Origin: Gracilariopsis chorda
Taxonomy: Eukaryota > Rhodophyta > Florideophyceae > Gracilariales > Gracilariaceae
NCBI GenBank assembly: GCA_003194525.1
Contig: NBIV01000011.1
Coordinates: 551,016-615,015 of the forward strand
Direction: 5' to 3'
Length of the DNA: 64,000 nt
Under the pieces are notes generated by a model that worked only from the letters and a program-made list of their open reading frames with translations, was not told where the DNA came from and made no database searches. The stretch's first letter is position 1; every line of letters starts with the position of its first letter. Positions 30,865 through 39,706 of the stretch are shown piece by piece. A program made the position numbers and the translations under genes.

Positions 30865-31713
30865 TCATTTGGCAGGCTTCCATCCACAAACATACCAACT
30901 CTCAATCTTATCTGGTACAAAGCCCTCAACATCTCTTCGATCCTCAAGGCCTTGCACCCATCGAATTCGGAGTCGTTGCAACTCGTCTGACGACAAAGCT
31001 CTCACCCTTCCTAGAAGTGCGTTGTTACCAACCATATTATCCCACATAGTCTCCAGTCGTTGGACATCAATTTTTTCATGTGTAACCTCCATTTCAGCGC
31101 GAATGTTGTCAAATCCAGCGCGCTGCATTAGCTTCCGATTCGCTTCTGTGTCGTTTGTGATGCCGTGGGGAAGTTCAAATAGTTGCCTTGCTCGCTGTTG
31201 CCCGAAAACGTGAATGAGAGCGTTCTGTAGCTCAACTCCGGCTACGTAGGAGTCCAGCGAGACGGCCTGATAGGCAAAAAACGCTCCGTTTTCAAGCACT
31301 CTGTAAGCTTCTCGAAGAACAGCGTCAACGTCTGTGAAGTACACGATTGCAGAACAGACGTAGACGGACTGGAAGCTTGCGTCAGGAAAGGGAAGATTCT
31401 CAGCTCTTCCCTGAACGAAGGTGCCTTTGGGAAGAGCGTTGCGAGCGTGCTGTAACATGGCCTCTGTGAGGTCGAGACCGGTTACACCATCGCCGTGTCG
31501 ACCTAACAGTTGGCCAAGAAGCGCAGTGCCGCATGCTATATCCAGTAGTGGGTATCTTGGAGGGTACTTGGCAAGCAGAGTGTTGAGGAAGCCACGGTGC
31601 TGCTCTCCACTGATTCCGAGATTATACGCGGGCGCCCTTCGAGTGAAATCGGTCTGGATGGTGCGGATGTAGTCGTTCTCGGAATAGGAATCGTCGAAGA
31701 CGAGGTTGGCCAT
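30865..31713 (-). CDS. Class I SAM-dependent methyltransferase
   Basis: 282 aa, one exon. The Rossmann SAM-binding motifs are LLDIACGTALLGQLL (motif I), VTGLDLTEAMLQHAR (motif II acidic residue), and ENLPFPDASFQSVYVCSAI (motif IV region), followed by VDAVLREAYRVLENGAFFAY. This is a methyltransferase type 11 domain as in UbiE-like or small-molecule methyltransferases. Substrate cannot be read from the sequence. No transit peptide is evident. It is divergent from the kinase-PP2C gene. Confidence 0.88.
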   Translation of the reverse strand: MANLVFDDSYSENDYIRTIQTDFTRRAPAYNLGISGEQHRGFLNTLLAKYPPRYPLLDIACGTALLGQLLGRHGDGVTGLDLTEAMLQHARNALPKGTFVQGRAENLPFPDASFQSVYVCSAIVYFTDVDAVLREAYRVLENGAFFAYQAVSLDSYVAGVELQNALIHVFGQQRARQLFELPHGITNDTEANRKLMQRAGFDNIRAEMEVTHEKIDVQRLETMWDNMVGNNALLGRVRALSSDELQRLRIRWVQGLEDRRDVEGFVPDKIESWYVCGWKPAK

Positions 31714-32495
31714 GGTTGCTGCAGCTGCACAAGCGCATCGACATGGAAGTTTATCGCACCGCAGCAGTGGGGATAACTGTGCTGTCCATGCGTATCGCCA
31801 TCGTTGCCGTTGTCTTGCTCGTTTCTCAAGCGTTCCTGCGTTGCGTTTGATTGGCTACGCGTCTGGCAACAGTGCGATAAGCACATTATATCGAACAACT
31901 CGAAGCCAAATTTGGTACAGCACTGCCCCTTGCGTGCGCTGCAATCCGCGTGTGACGGTGACGTGGAGCTGAGCAAACAGTAGTGTAGCGCAGCCTGCTG
32001 TTTTTCCAAATTCAGCCACGTGTGCCACACGTGGCACACCACTCAAAGGCAATCTTTTCGTGCTGCGTGTAAGTGGCTGCACTTGGAAGACGGCCATTGG
32101 CAGCGCTGTACCATGGCGCGCGCCACGACGAGGCACGAACGAACGTTGACACGGCTGTGCATCCAATCAGCGCTGCACAAAAATTCCCGAACTTGTCCCA
32201 TTGTCGACCGCATCCAACCTGCGCTCCGCCACCGTCATGCGTCCCATTCGTCGTACCCACCAAACAAACTTGACACTCACTTCGTTGCTGACCCTTTGCC
32301 AATTTGCTTGCCGCACACGCTTCGTTGCCCCCTCCCTATCTCTTTAACTGCCGCACGCATACCTCACCCCCCACCCCCCGAGCCGCATCACTCTCGCCTG
32401 TTCAATCGCTTGTCGTTCATCCTCACCCAACTGCCCGCGTACCACCTTAAAAGCTCGCTCTGTTCCTTCATAGCACACCCCCATCGCCTCGCATC
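31714..32495. promoter_or_regulatory. Divergent promoter with paired G-boxes
   Basis: 782 bp between divergent ATGs. At 32015-32035 a perfect inverted repeat (GCCACGTGT, 3-nt spacer, ACACGTGGC) holds two CACGTG cores 11 bp apart (32017-32022 and 32028-32033), the core bound by bHLH and bZIP factors. Further downstream the DNA becomes C-rich (32360-32490) up to the kinase ATG. Confidence 0.5.
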
Positions 32496-34439
32496 ATGGG
32501 TTCTGTCGGCGACATCAACTGGCGCGAACTTCGCCCACAGTCCTTCGCCAACCTCGAGCTGAAGGCACAAGGCGCGGGCGCATCAGTTTATCGCGCACTT
32601 CTGCCCTCCGCGCATCCCGCCGAGAAGCCGCTCATGGTAGCTCTACGCAAGCCTCGGATAACCTCAATGCTAGCCCTGGACCGTTTTGAAGCCGAAATCC
32701 GTCTACGTTCAAACCTGTCACACCCTAATCTGCTCCCCTTAATAGGAGCGTGTACCACACCCCCCAACTATTGCACAGTTTCCCCCTGGATGAACGGCGG
32801 TACAATGTTTGACGCCTTACATGCCAAGTCGGTTAAGATGTCCTTTGAACGTCTAATTTCTCTCACTTTGCAGTTTGCAAAAGCTATGGCTCACATGCAT
32901 CAAGTCAACCTTGTCCACCGTGACTTGAAGACCGCTAACATCCTCCTCGACGAAAAGTGGCAAAACCTCATGGTTGCAGACCTTGACCTGGCTGTCGATG
33001 TCAATGAACTGCTTTATGCTGCATCTCGTAATGGCGGTCGCGCACTTCACAGGGGTCCGTCAAACGGTCGTCTCTCCCACATGGTTGGCACCCTCGTCTA
33101 TATGGCCCCGGAGGTATTGCAGGGTCGACCCCATTCCTTTGCTGCGGATGTGTATGCGTTCGCTATCACCGTCAACGAGATGGCAACGTGTGCCGTGCCA
33201 TATGTCGACAGAAAGATGCCTGTGCCTGAGCTACATACCGTTCTCGAAACTCGTTTTAACGAAGTCAAACTACGCGGTGCAATTGTGAAGAACAATCTGC
33301 GACCGGTGCTTGCTCACGGCGTTCCGGAGGAGTTCCGCCGACTAATAGAACAATGCTGGCACCCTGTCCCAGAGCAACGTCCCACATTCCACCAGATTGT
33401 CTCCCAACTCGAAACTCTGCTTTCTAAAGGCTCGCAATACTTGTCACAGTTTTCTGGCTCTACTTTTGACACTGACGAACATTTGGCTGCTACTTCAAAG
33501 AACATGAAGATTGACGACACGAATATCATCTTTGATGAAATTAAGGCGAGTGCCTTGAAACCGAGAAAGCCCATCTGGGAGCTATGTGACCAGAAGAGTC
33601 AAAACCCAGGGTACTGTCGCATGGAAGTGGAAACATCTAACAACAACTTAGAAATCACCGCAGCACTATCATCAACTTGCGGAGATAGAGGTCCAGATCG
33701 AATGGAGGATAGAAGCCTCGTTGAGACGGAGCTTTCGGGCCTCCCAAATCATCACTTGTTCGCTGTATTTGACGGTCATGGCGGTCAAGCATGTTCTGAA
33801 TTTGCCGCTACACATTTTCCGGGAGCGCTTTTCCGCGCGTGGTCCAACGAAGATTCAACTCCTGAGTCGGCTCTTATTCATGCGTTCGAGGATGTCGACT
33901 ATGCTTTCCTGAAGGACTCTTCGATGGAAGAGAACAGCGGTTGTACTGCTCTTTCTGCGCTCGTCGTTGATTCTACCCTTTTTGTCGCTAATGCTGGCGA
34001 TTGTAGGTGCATTTTAAGCAGGAAAGACGGCACTGTGCTCTCTCTGAGCAAGGATCATCTGGCAACAGATCCGGCAGAGCAAGCACGAGTACTTGCAAGA
34101 GGTGGCTCTGTCTCTGTCAGTGGTAGAGTAATGGGCTGTCTCATGGTATCAAGATCGCTTGGTGACCGACCATTCAAGAGATACATTTCTTCAACACCAG
34201 ATGTAGTCAAGCACCACCTGACGAACGATGACGATTTCATCATTCTTGCAAGTGATGGATTGTGGGATGTTGTACCAATCGACGAGGCGGCTGCATTAGT
34301 ACGGTCAACAGTCCGGGTACCGGACCTTGCTGCGAAGAGACTTGCCTTGAAGGCTGTAGAACTGGGATCTGATGACAACATATCTGTCATTGTAGCCTTT
34401 TTTGGAGGAAACGTTAGCTTCAGTTACCTCGAGAACTGA
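32496..34439 (+). CDS. Protein kinase-PP2C phosphatase fusion protein
   Basis: 647 aa, intronless. Residues ~20-310 form a TKL-like kinase: loop QGAGASVY, HRDLKTANILLD (141-152), APE at 204-206, and CWHPVPEQRPTF. Two key positions deviate: the VAIK lysine is Arg (VALR, with Lys52 next to it) and DFG reads DLD (162-164). Residues ~390-640 are a complete PP2C phosphatase: DRMEDRS, FDGHGG (425-430), ANAGDCRCILS, SRSLGDRPFK, ILASDGLWDV and GSDDNISVIV, with all metal-binding aspartates present. Plants have a kinase-PP2C fusion of the same order (Arabidopsis At2g40860), so this may be an ancient archaeplastid signalling protein. It is likely cytosolic; targets are unknown. Confidence 0.92.
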   Translation: MGSVGDINWRELRPQSFANLELKAQGAGASVYRALLPSAHPAEKPLMVALRKPRITSMLALDRFEAEIRLRSNLSHPNLLPLIGACTTPPNYCTVSPWMNGGTMFDALHAKSVKMSFERLISLTLQFAKAMAHMHQVNLVHRDLKTANILLDEKWQNLMVADLDLAVDVNELLYAASRNGGRALHRGPSNGRLSHMVGTLVYMAPEVLQGRPHSFAADVYAFAITVNEMATCAVPYVDRKMPVPELHTVLETRFNEVKLRGAIVKNNLRPVLAHGVPEEFRRLIEQCWHPVPEQRPTFHQIVSQLETLLSKGSQYLSQFSGSTFDTDEHLAATSKNMKIDDTNIIFDEIKASALKPRKPIWELCDQKSQNPGYCRMEVETSNNNLEITAALSSTCGDRGPDRMEDRSLVETELSGLPNHHLFAVFDGHGGQACSEFAATHFPGALFRAWSNEDSTPESALIHAFEDVDYAFLKDSSMEENSGCTALSALVVDSTLFVANAGDCRCILSRKDGTVLSLSKDHLATDPAEQARVLARGGSVSVSGRVMGCLMVSRSLGDRPFKRYISSTPDVVKHHLTNDDDFIILASDGLWDVVPIDEAAALVRSTVRVPDLAAKRLALKAVELGSDDNISVIVAFFGGNVSFSYLEN

Positions 34440-34623
34440 GAAAAGCGGAGTAGACATAACTTATCACCATCCCCGACGTATGGTTGTATTCTAGTATTGC
34501 TTAGAGTTTTCGAATCTGCTACAGCTCAGGTTGTATGTACTAGACAAAATCGCAATTATAACAGGTCATTCACACAGAACTTTTTATATTAGGAATATAC
34601 AGAACGTGCAGGTCTTTTCACTC

Positions 34624-36759
34624 TTATCGAGGCACGGGGGGCCAGACGGGGGTAATCAGGCGAGCGCGACCAGGCTGTCCAGCATTTCCATGAGTGCCGT
34701 TTCCAATCGGTGCAAGAGGAACCTGAGGATTTCTTTGCTTTGGAGGGCCGAACCCAGGCAGATTAACCATTCGAGAAGATGAATGTCTTCCCCCTCGAAC
34801 GGTTTCCTCTCCTGTTACACATCTGCTGCATCTTGGTTCGTTAGGTTTGTTGGCGTAAAGCCAGAAAGTTTGAGTTAATGGAAGTCTACATATTGAACAA
34901 GTTAAGCAGTCTTGATGCCATGTTTTGTCCATAGCCGTGATGACGGTGTCCATAATGGGCTTTGAGCAGCGTGCACATTTCGAAGCAAGATGGTTCGCGT
35001 AACATGTATGGCAATATGGAATCCCACCGCGTTCACGAAACTGACCCGCTCCTACACTCATTGGGCGCCTACAAATACCGCAACAGAAACACTGTGGATG
35101 AAAGTCTTTTCCCATTGCCTTCGTGTACGAGCCTGAGGTCGGGAGGCCGCATGCAGCGCATTTCGGTCCGTTTGCTGTCGGAACATGGTCTTCCGGCCGT
35201 GACGATGATACTTTTTGCTTCTCGTCCACTTTCTTCTCCGGCTCTGAGTTTTCTTTCACTGCAGGGGCCGAGGTTTCCTTTTCAGGTTGATTCACGGCAG
35301 GCTGGCGAGTTTGAACCTGACCTTGTGCAGGAGCCCTCGTTGGTTTTCCCTTTTGCTTCTTTCTGGACTTCTTTGCTTTGCGATTCGCTTTGTTTCTTGG
35401 AAGTGACGAAGCAGCAGCGGCAGCAGCTACCTTCTGGGCATTTGAATTTGTTTTCTTGGCAGTAGATCCTGCTTTCTTTGAAACGGACGATCTCTGTTCA
35501 GAGCTCTTTGCTTCCAGCTCATTCGATGTTTTCGTCTTATTCAATGGCGCAGGTACATCTGACAGCCCAGAAAGTGCGGCAGCATGATTGAAGCCTGAAG
35601 GAGTTTTCTTAACAGCGCGAGAATTCGGTTTTTCACCTTTCACTACGGCTACTTTCGCAGCGATTTCCGATCTCAGTGCAGTACGCGTCGTTTCCTCAGC
35701 GAGCGTGTACAATTGTGGTGTTGAGAAGTTGGCAAGGGCCACGTTGTACGACTGCTGTACAAACTCAATGGTGAATGTTTCCCATGCCCCTCGTCCGCTT
35801 CGCAATTCTAGACGGCCTCGTGGACCTGCCATGAGCCACTGAGCATTATCCAGTTGCTTGTCTTCGGCGACGCCAATATGGAATCTTCCTGGAGAATTGG
35901 ACATGCACAACAGAAGTTTCGTTTCCTCATCGACTAGTTTCGCGCATGACCCATCTACTGCGGTTGTAGTGATTGCAAAGTAGCGGCCACTACTCGCTTC
36001 CTTTAAGGAGATGGGCATGAAGCCACCTGTAGGTGGTACATTCTTTGCCGATTCGAGCTGGGAACCGGTGAAAATAAGATCAGAATCACGACTGGATTGA
36101 GTACTGCTCTTCGCACCGGTCTGAAAAATTGTGGCGACCGAATCGTCGCTCTCTGCACGATGCAGTACTCTGGAGTGGACAGACCGGAGCCTGATACGCA
36201 CGCCCAGCAACAATAATGCTTGTGAGATAGCCTGCGGAACTGTGAGATAAGAGCCGGTAGAAGTTTGTGCGTTTTTGAGACCCTTACCAATGGTGCCAGG
36301 AATGATCTCCAAATGGAAGAGCTCCCATTTGGAGCACACATCCCGTAAGCGCACATTCTGACCGTCTTGCACCCCGTGCATGCTGATGTATTTGCGGGGC
36401 TTGTTAATGGATGAGATAGAAAAAAGGAGGCGACGTGGGTTTGCAATATTATTCATTTGCACCTTGAGCAAGTTTGGGGTGCTCTCGAGAGTGGGCGTTT
36501 TACCGAGCGTTAAGAACGTGTGAGATTCATCGTCAGAACGCTGGGAGAGGACAGCAGCTTGAATCGGCTTTTCCACGGATGTTTCATCGCCCGAAACGAA
36601 AAAAAACAATGAGCCATCTCCTCGCTTTGTAGTGCGAGATAGAGAGTCTGACTGTTGTTTGACAAACATGTCCGCAGGCTCTGCGCGAAGTCTGGCTGCA
36701 AAACCTAAGCGCAGAAGAGCATTGAACTGGGACACAGAGGGACGCTCGAACAAAGCCAT
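34624..36759 (-). CDS. Two-LIM-domain protein with N-terminal beta-trefoil-like region
   Basis: 711 aa from the Met at 36759 (an ATG at 36810 would add 17 residues). The N-terminal ~360 residues contain two beta-rich segments of fascin/trefoil character (KYISMHGVQDGQNVRLRDVC; GRYFAITTTAVDGSCAKLV). A Lys/Ala-rich linker follows (~410-530). Two LIM zinc domains lie at ~534-647: CAACGL...HPQCFCCGICRRPM...CHTCY and CARCSKPI...WHQDCLTCSICRLPL...CSRC. The tail is Pro/Gly-rich. LIM pairs of this kind bind protein partners, commonly in the actin cytoskeleton. With a fascin-like front end an actin-bundling or adaptor role is plausible but inferred. Confidence 0.82.
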   Translation of the reverse strand: MALFERPSVSQFNALLRLGFAARLRAEPADMFVKQQSDSLSRTTKRGDGSLFFFVSGDETSVEKPIQAAVLSQRSDDESHTFLTLGKTPTLESTPNLLKVQMNNIANPRRLLFSISSINKPRKYISMHGVQDGQNVRLRDVCSKWELFHLEIIPGTIGKGLKNAQTSTGSYLTVPQAISQALLLLGVRIRLRSVHSRVLHRAESDDSVATIFQTGAKSSTQSSRDSDLIFTGSQLESAKNVPPTGGFMPISLKEASSGRYFAITTTAVDGSCAKLVDEETKLLLCMSNSPGRFHIGVAEDKQLDNAQWLMAGPRGRLELRSGRGAWETFTIEFVQQSYNVALANFSTPQLYTLAEETTRTALRSEIAAKVAVVKGEKPNSRAVKKTPSGFNHAAALSGLSDVPAPLNKTKTSNELEAKSSEQRSSVSKKAGSTAKKTNSNAQKVAAAAAASSLPRNKANRKAKKSRKKQKGKPTRAPAQGQVQTRQPAVNQPEKETSAPAVKENSEPEKKVDEKQKVSSSRPEDHVPTANGPKCAACGLPTSGSYTKAMGKDFHPQCFCCGICRRPMSVGAGQFRERGGIPYCHTCYANHLASKCARCSKPIMDTVITAMDKTWHQDCLTCSICRLPLTQTFWLYANKPNEPRCSRCVTGEETVRGGRHSSSRMVNLPGFGPPKQRNPQVPLAPIGNGTHGNAGQPGRARLITPVWPPVPR

Positions 36760-37567
36760 TTTCGTTTGGGATACGTGCAAGTCAAAGCAAACACGAAGCA
36801 AGTGTCGCAAGGCAGTGGTTGAGTGTTGTGTGAACGGTGTCGCAGTCCTCTTCGTAGATACGCGAAGTGGGATGGGTCACTAATCGCCAAGACAGTTGTG
36901 GTCGTGATGCTACTCTGCGACTGAGGAGCTGCAGCGCTGACGTTGAATATTGTTCAACACAACTTGCCGCGATACCTGTCGCTTTGTACCGTTGGTACCT
37001 GACCTTGTCAGCACTCAATTGAGTTGACCTCACACACGGTTCTGAGTCACACCGTTCGTGCTTCAAAGTAGACAGAACTGCCCCGTTGGCTAGTCTACCA
37101 CCTCGATCTGGGAAGGGTCCCTCTAGTTACGCCGTGAACATGCAAATTAATTGGACAGCGACAAGTAGAAACCCACCTCTCGCCCAATAGCGATCGCTAT
37201 TCGTCAGCTTCCCACAATTATTCATTACAGCGGCTTACTGTTCAACTGCCCGTCAGAAGCGGAGACGAACTCCGTGCAAGATATCAAACCATTTGTATCT
37301 ACCGCCATGTTCACCTGCTTCTCCATCTAGGACGGTTCGAGGCTACTCTGATCCATGTCTCTCCCGAAACCTGACGTCTTCTTAAAAGAGTAAACGTCAG
37401 CGAGTTCAATGAGCATCAAACGTTAAGCTTACTTCGCAAATCCTCTGACGGTTTGTGGGGAGCACTCATTTACATTTAATGGTTCACCAACCCCTTGGCA
37501 CTTGCAGCAGATAGCGGCCCTGAAAGCCTTGATTTCCATAAGTCTCCATTCCTGTTAAAACAACCCT
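36760..37567. promoter_or_regulatory. Divergent promoter region
   Basis: 808 bp between the LIM gene (-) and the sugar porter (+). No recognisable repeat, RNA or ORF. Confidence 0.4.
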
Positions 37568-38866
37568 ATGTTACCTCGTTTTCACCGCGCTATTACCAAG
37601 CGCCGCAGTATGCCGACTTCACTACGTCTCTGGTCCATGTGCATATCTGCAAATCTGGGCGGTTTGCTTGTCGGTCTTCATCTCGCTTTGTTCTCAGGAA
37701 TCCTAGAGATGCCATCCTTTACGAAGGACATGCCTTTTGATCTGACTCCACCCATCAAGTCCGTCATCACATCTGCATTAGTCTTAGGCTTTATCGCTGG
37801 CGCCATTCCCGCTGGTCCACTCTGCGACAAGTATGGTCGTCGAGTGGCGCTGATGATCACAGCCGCATTGTTCTTATCCTCAACGATCGCAATGGCCTTT
37901 GCCAGGAAACTCTACCAACTCGTGCTAGCCAGATTGGTCGCTGGTTTGGGTTATGCGGTTGCAAATGTCACATGCACTCTGTACACTGCCGAAGTGGCAC
38001 CACCTCAAGTACGCGGCATTCTGGTAAATCTCTACCAACTGCTCATTACTGTTGGAATCTTTGCATCGCAATCTGTGAATGCACTTATTTGGGAACATGG
38101 GCAGTGGACCACACCAGTCTGGCTTGCTACTATCCCGGCCGCGCTAATGCTCATACTCGTTTTCCTTTTAGTGACTGAGTCTCACGTATGGGAAACTCGT
38201 CCCAGCTCCGAGGAGCGCAAAACGACACTGCTAGACGTTTGGAAAAGCGCCTCCGGCCGAAAGCGACTGGTAATTGGCTGCGGACTTGCTGTGTCACAAC
38301 AACTAACGGGTATAAATGCAATCATATTCTTTGGACCAGCGCTGGTTTCAGATGTGCTAAAGCTTGAGACTTCCAGCGCCCCGTTTATAGCAGCTGCAAT
38401 TATTGGAGCGGCGAATGTTCTCGCTACAGTTGCTTCTCTTGGCATCGTAGAGCGCTTCGGACGAAGAGTGCTTCTTCTTACAGCAGGGCCACCGATGATC
38501 AGTAGTTTGCTCGTTATCGGAGCTATGCGCGGTGAGATCGTCCCGACCAACCGCACTCTCGGGGTAGGAGCTTTGCTTCTGTTCGTTATCTCGTTCGCGA
38601 TAGCGTATGGTCCGGTACCTTTCCTGATCATCGCGGAAATATTCCCAGTTGCCTACAAGGGAACTGCGATGGGTTTCTGTAGCCTTGTGTTAGCCACAGC
38701 TTGTCTTGGACTTGGCGCATTCTTTCTACCTGCATTGAAAGTGTTTGGTGGCTATGTGTTTGGTTTCTTCGCTATAAGCGTGGCTGTCAGCAGCTGGTTC
38801 GTGTTCACAAAAGTGCCAGAGACAAGAAACCTAACCCTAGACGAAGTGGATGAGCTATTGTCTTGA
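37568..38866 (+). CDS. Sugar porter family MFS transporter
   Basis: 432 aa, intronless, about 12 transmembrane helices. Sugar-porter signatures are visible: DKYGRRVAL after helix 2, RLVAGLGYAVAN in helix 4, AEVAPPQVRG, QQLTGINAIIFFGP in helix 7, ERFGRRVLLL after helix 8, GPVPFLIIAEIFP in helix 10 and the closing VPETRNLTLDEV. The family carries hexoses, polyols or inositol with or without protons. The motif set is closest to hexose carriers, but substrate is not readable. There is no transit peptide, so plasma-membrane or endomembrane location is likely. Confidence 0.93.
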   Translation: MLPRFHRAITKRRSMPTSLRLWSMCISANLGGLLVGLHLALFSGILEMPSFTKDMPFDLTPPIKSVITSALVLGFIAGAIPAGPLCDKYGRRVALMITAALFLSSTIAMAFARKLYQLVLARLVAGLGYAVANVTCTLYTAEVAPPQVRGILVNLYQLLITVGIFASQSVNALIWEHGQWTTPVWLATIPAALMLILVFLLVTESHVWETRPSSEERKTTLLDVWKSASGRKRLVIGCGLAVSQQLTGINAIIFFGPALVSDVLKLETSSAPFIAAAIIGAANVLATVASLGIVERFGRRVLLLTAGPPMISSLLVIGAMRGEIVPTNRTLGVGALLLFVISFAIAYGPVPFLIIAEIFPVAYKGTAMGFCSLVLATACLGLGAFFLPALKVFGGYVFGFFAISVAVSSWFVFTKVPETRNLTLDEVDELLS

Positions 38867-39706
38867 GATGACAATTCTGACAACGGCTAATTTGAAAGAT
38901 TCTTCACATGTGATGAGGAATGGAGTTTGACTGTTGTGCAAGTTGATGTGTTATCCAAATGAAAGCTGATCAAAGGGTGCATCCGCTCGCAGCGTTTCCG
39001 CACGCACTAAGGTTTGTAGACTTGGGTTTTCCGACCATCGGGACACAGTTCAAGCGATTCTGATAAATGTTTCAGAGTTTCGCCTTCTCTCGAAGGAGAA
39101 AGCAGCACCAGCTAGATATCGACACATGGGGATTGGGCAGCGATGACGGGACCGAACCATGGATTCTAGGGAGGTGCGGGGCTCGCCACTCAAGGATGCA
39201 TACATTGTACTCTTGACCTGGAAGCGCGGGGAAAGAGCTCCACCTGGCTCGTTTTGAATTCTTGTTTATTTATTCTGCATTTTGATTTGAAACGGAAGCG
39301 AAACTCGTACAGAGCGACTCCCATTTGGCGCCTTTCTGTGCTGAACTCTAATACCCTTGGTAGAGAGAGTGCATCGGTCTGGCGTGGTGGTCGGACATGA
39401 GCGATGTTGCTCCATTACATCACACTCAACGCCCTTTGTGTTTCACCCCTCGAGGTCCTGCGTGCAAGCTCATTACCCTCTCTCACGTTCCTCATTCGGC
39501 AAAAAGACTTTCCGCTTGGGAAACTGAGCGCTTAAACTCGTTTTCTTCAAGCCCATGATACACCGCGACCTTCGTCCTGTTTTCTATAGGCTGCACACGC
39601 ATCAGGCGCAACCACCAGCACTGCCGCATCCTTTTCTTAATCACATATCACAACCGTGCGCCGTCTGCCCTTTTTTGTGCCTTGAAGGATCTGTACACTA
39701 GTCCAG
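38867..39706. other. Intergenic, promoter of the SNF2 gene
   Basis: 840 bp between two plus-strand genes. AT-rich in the middle (39255-39300). No RNA gene or repeat recognised. Confidence 0.4.
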
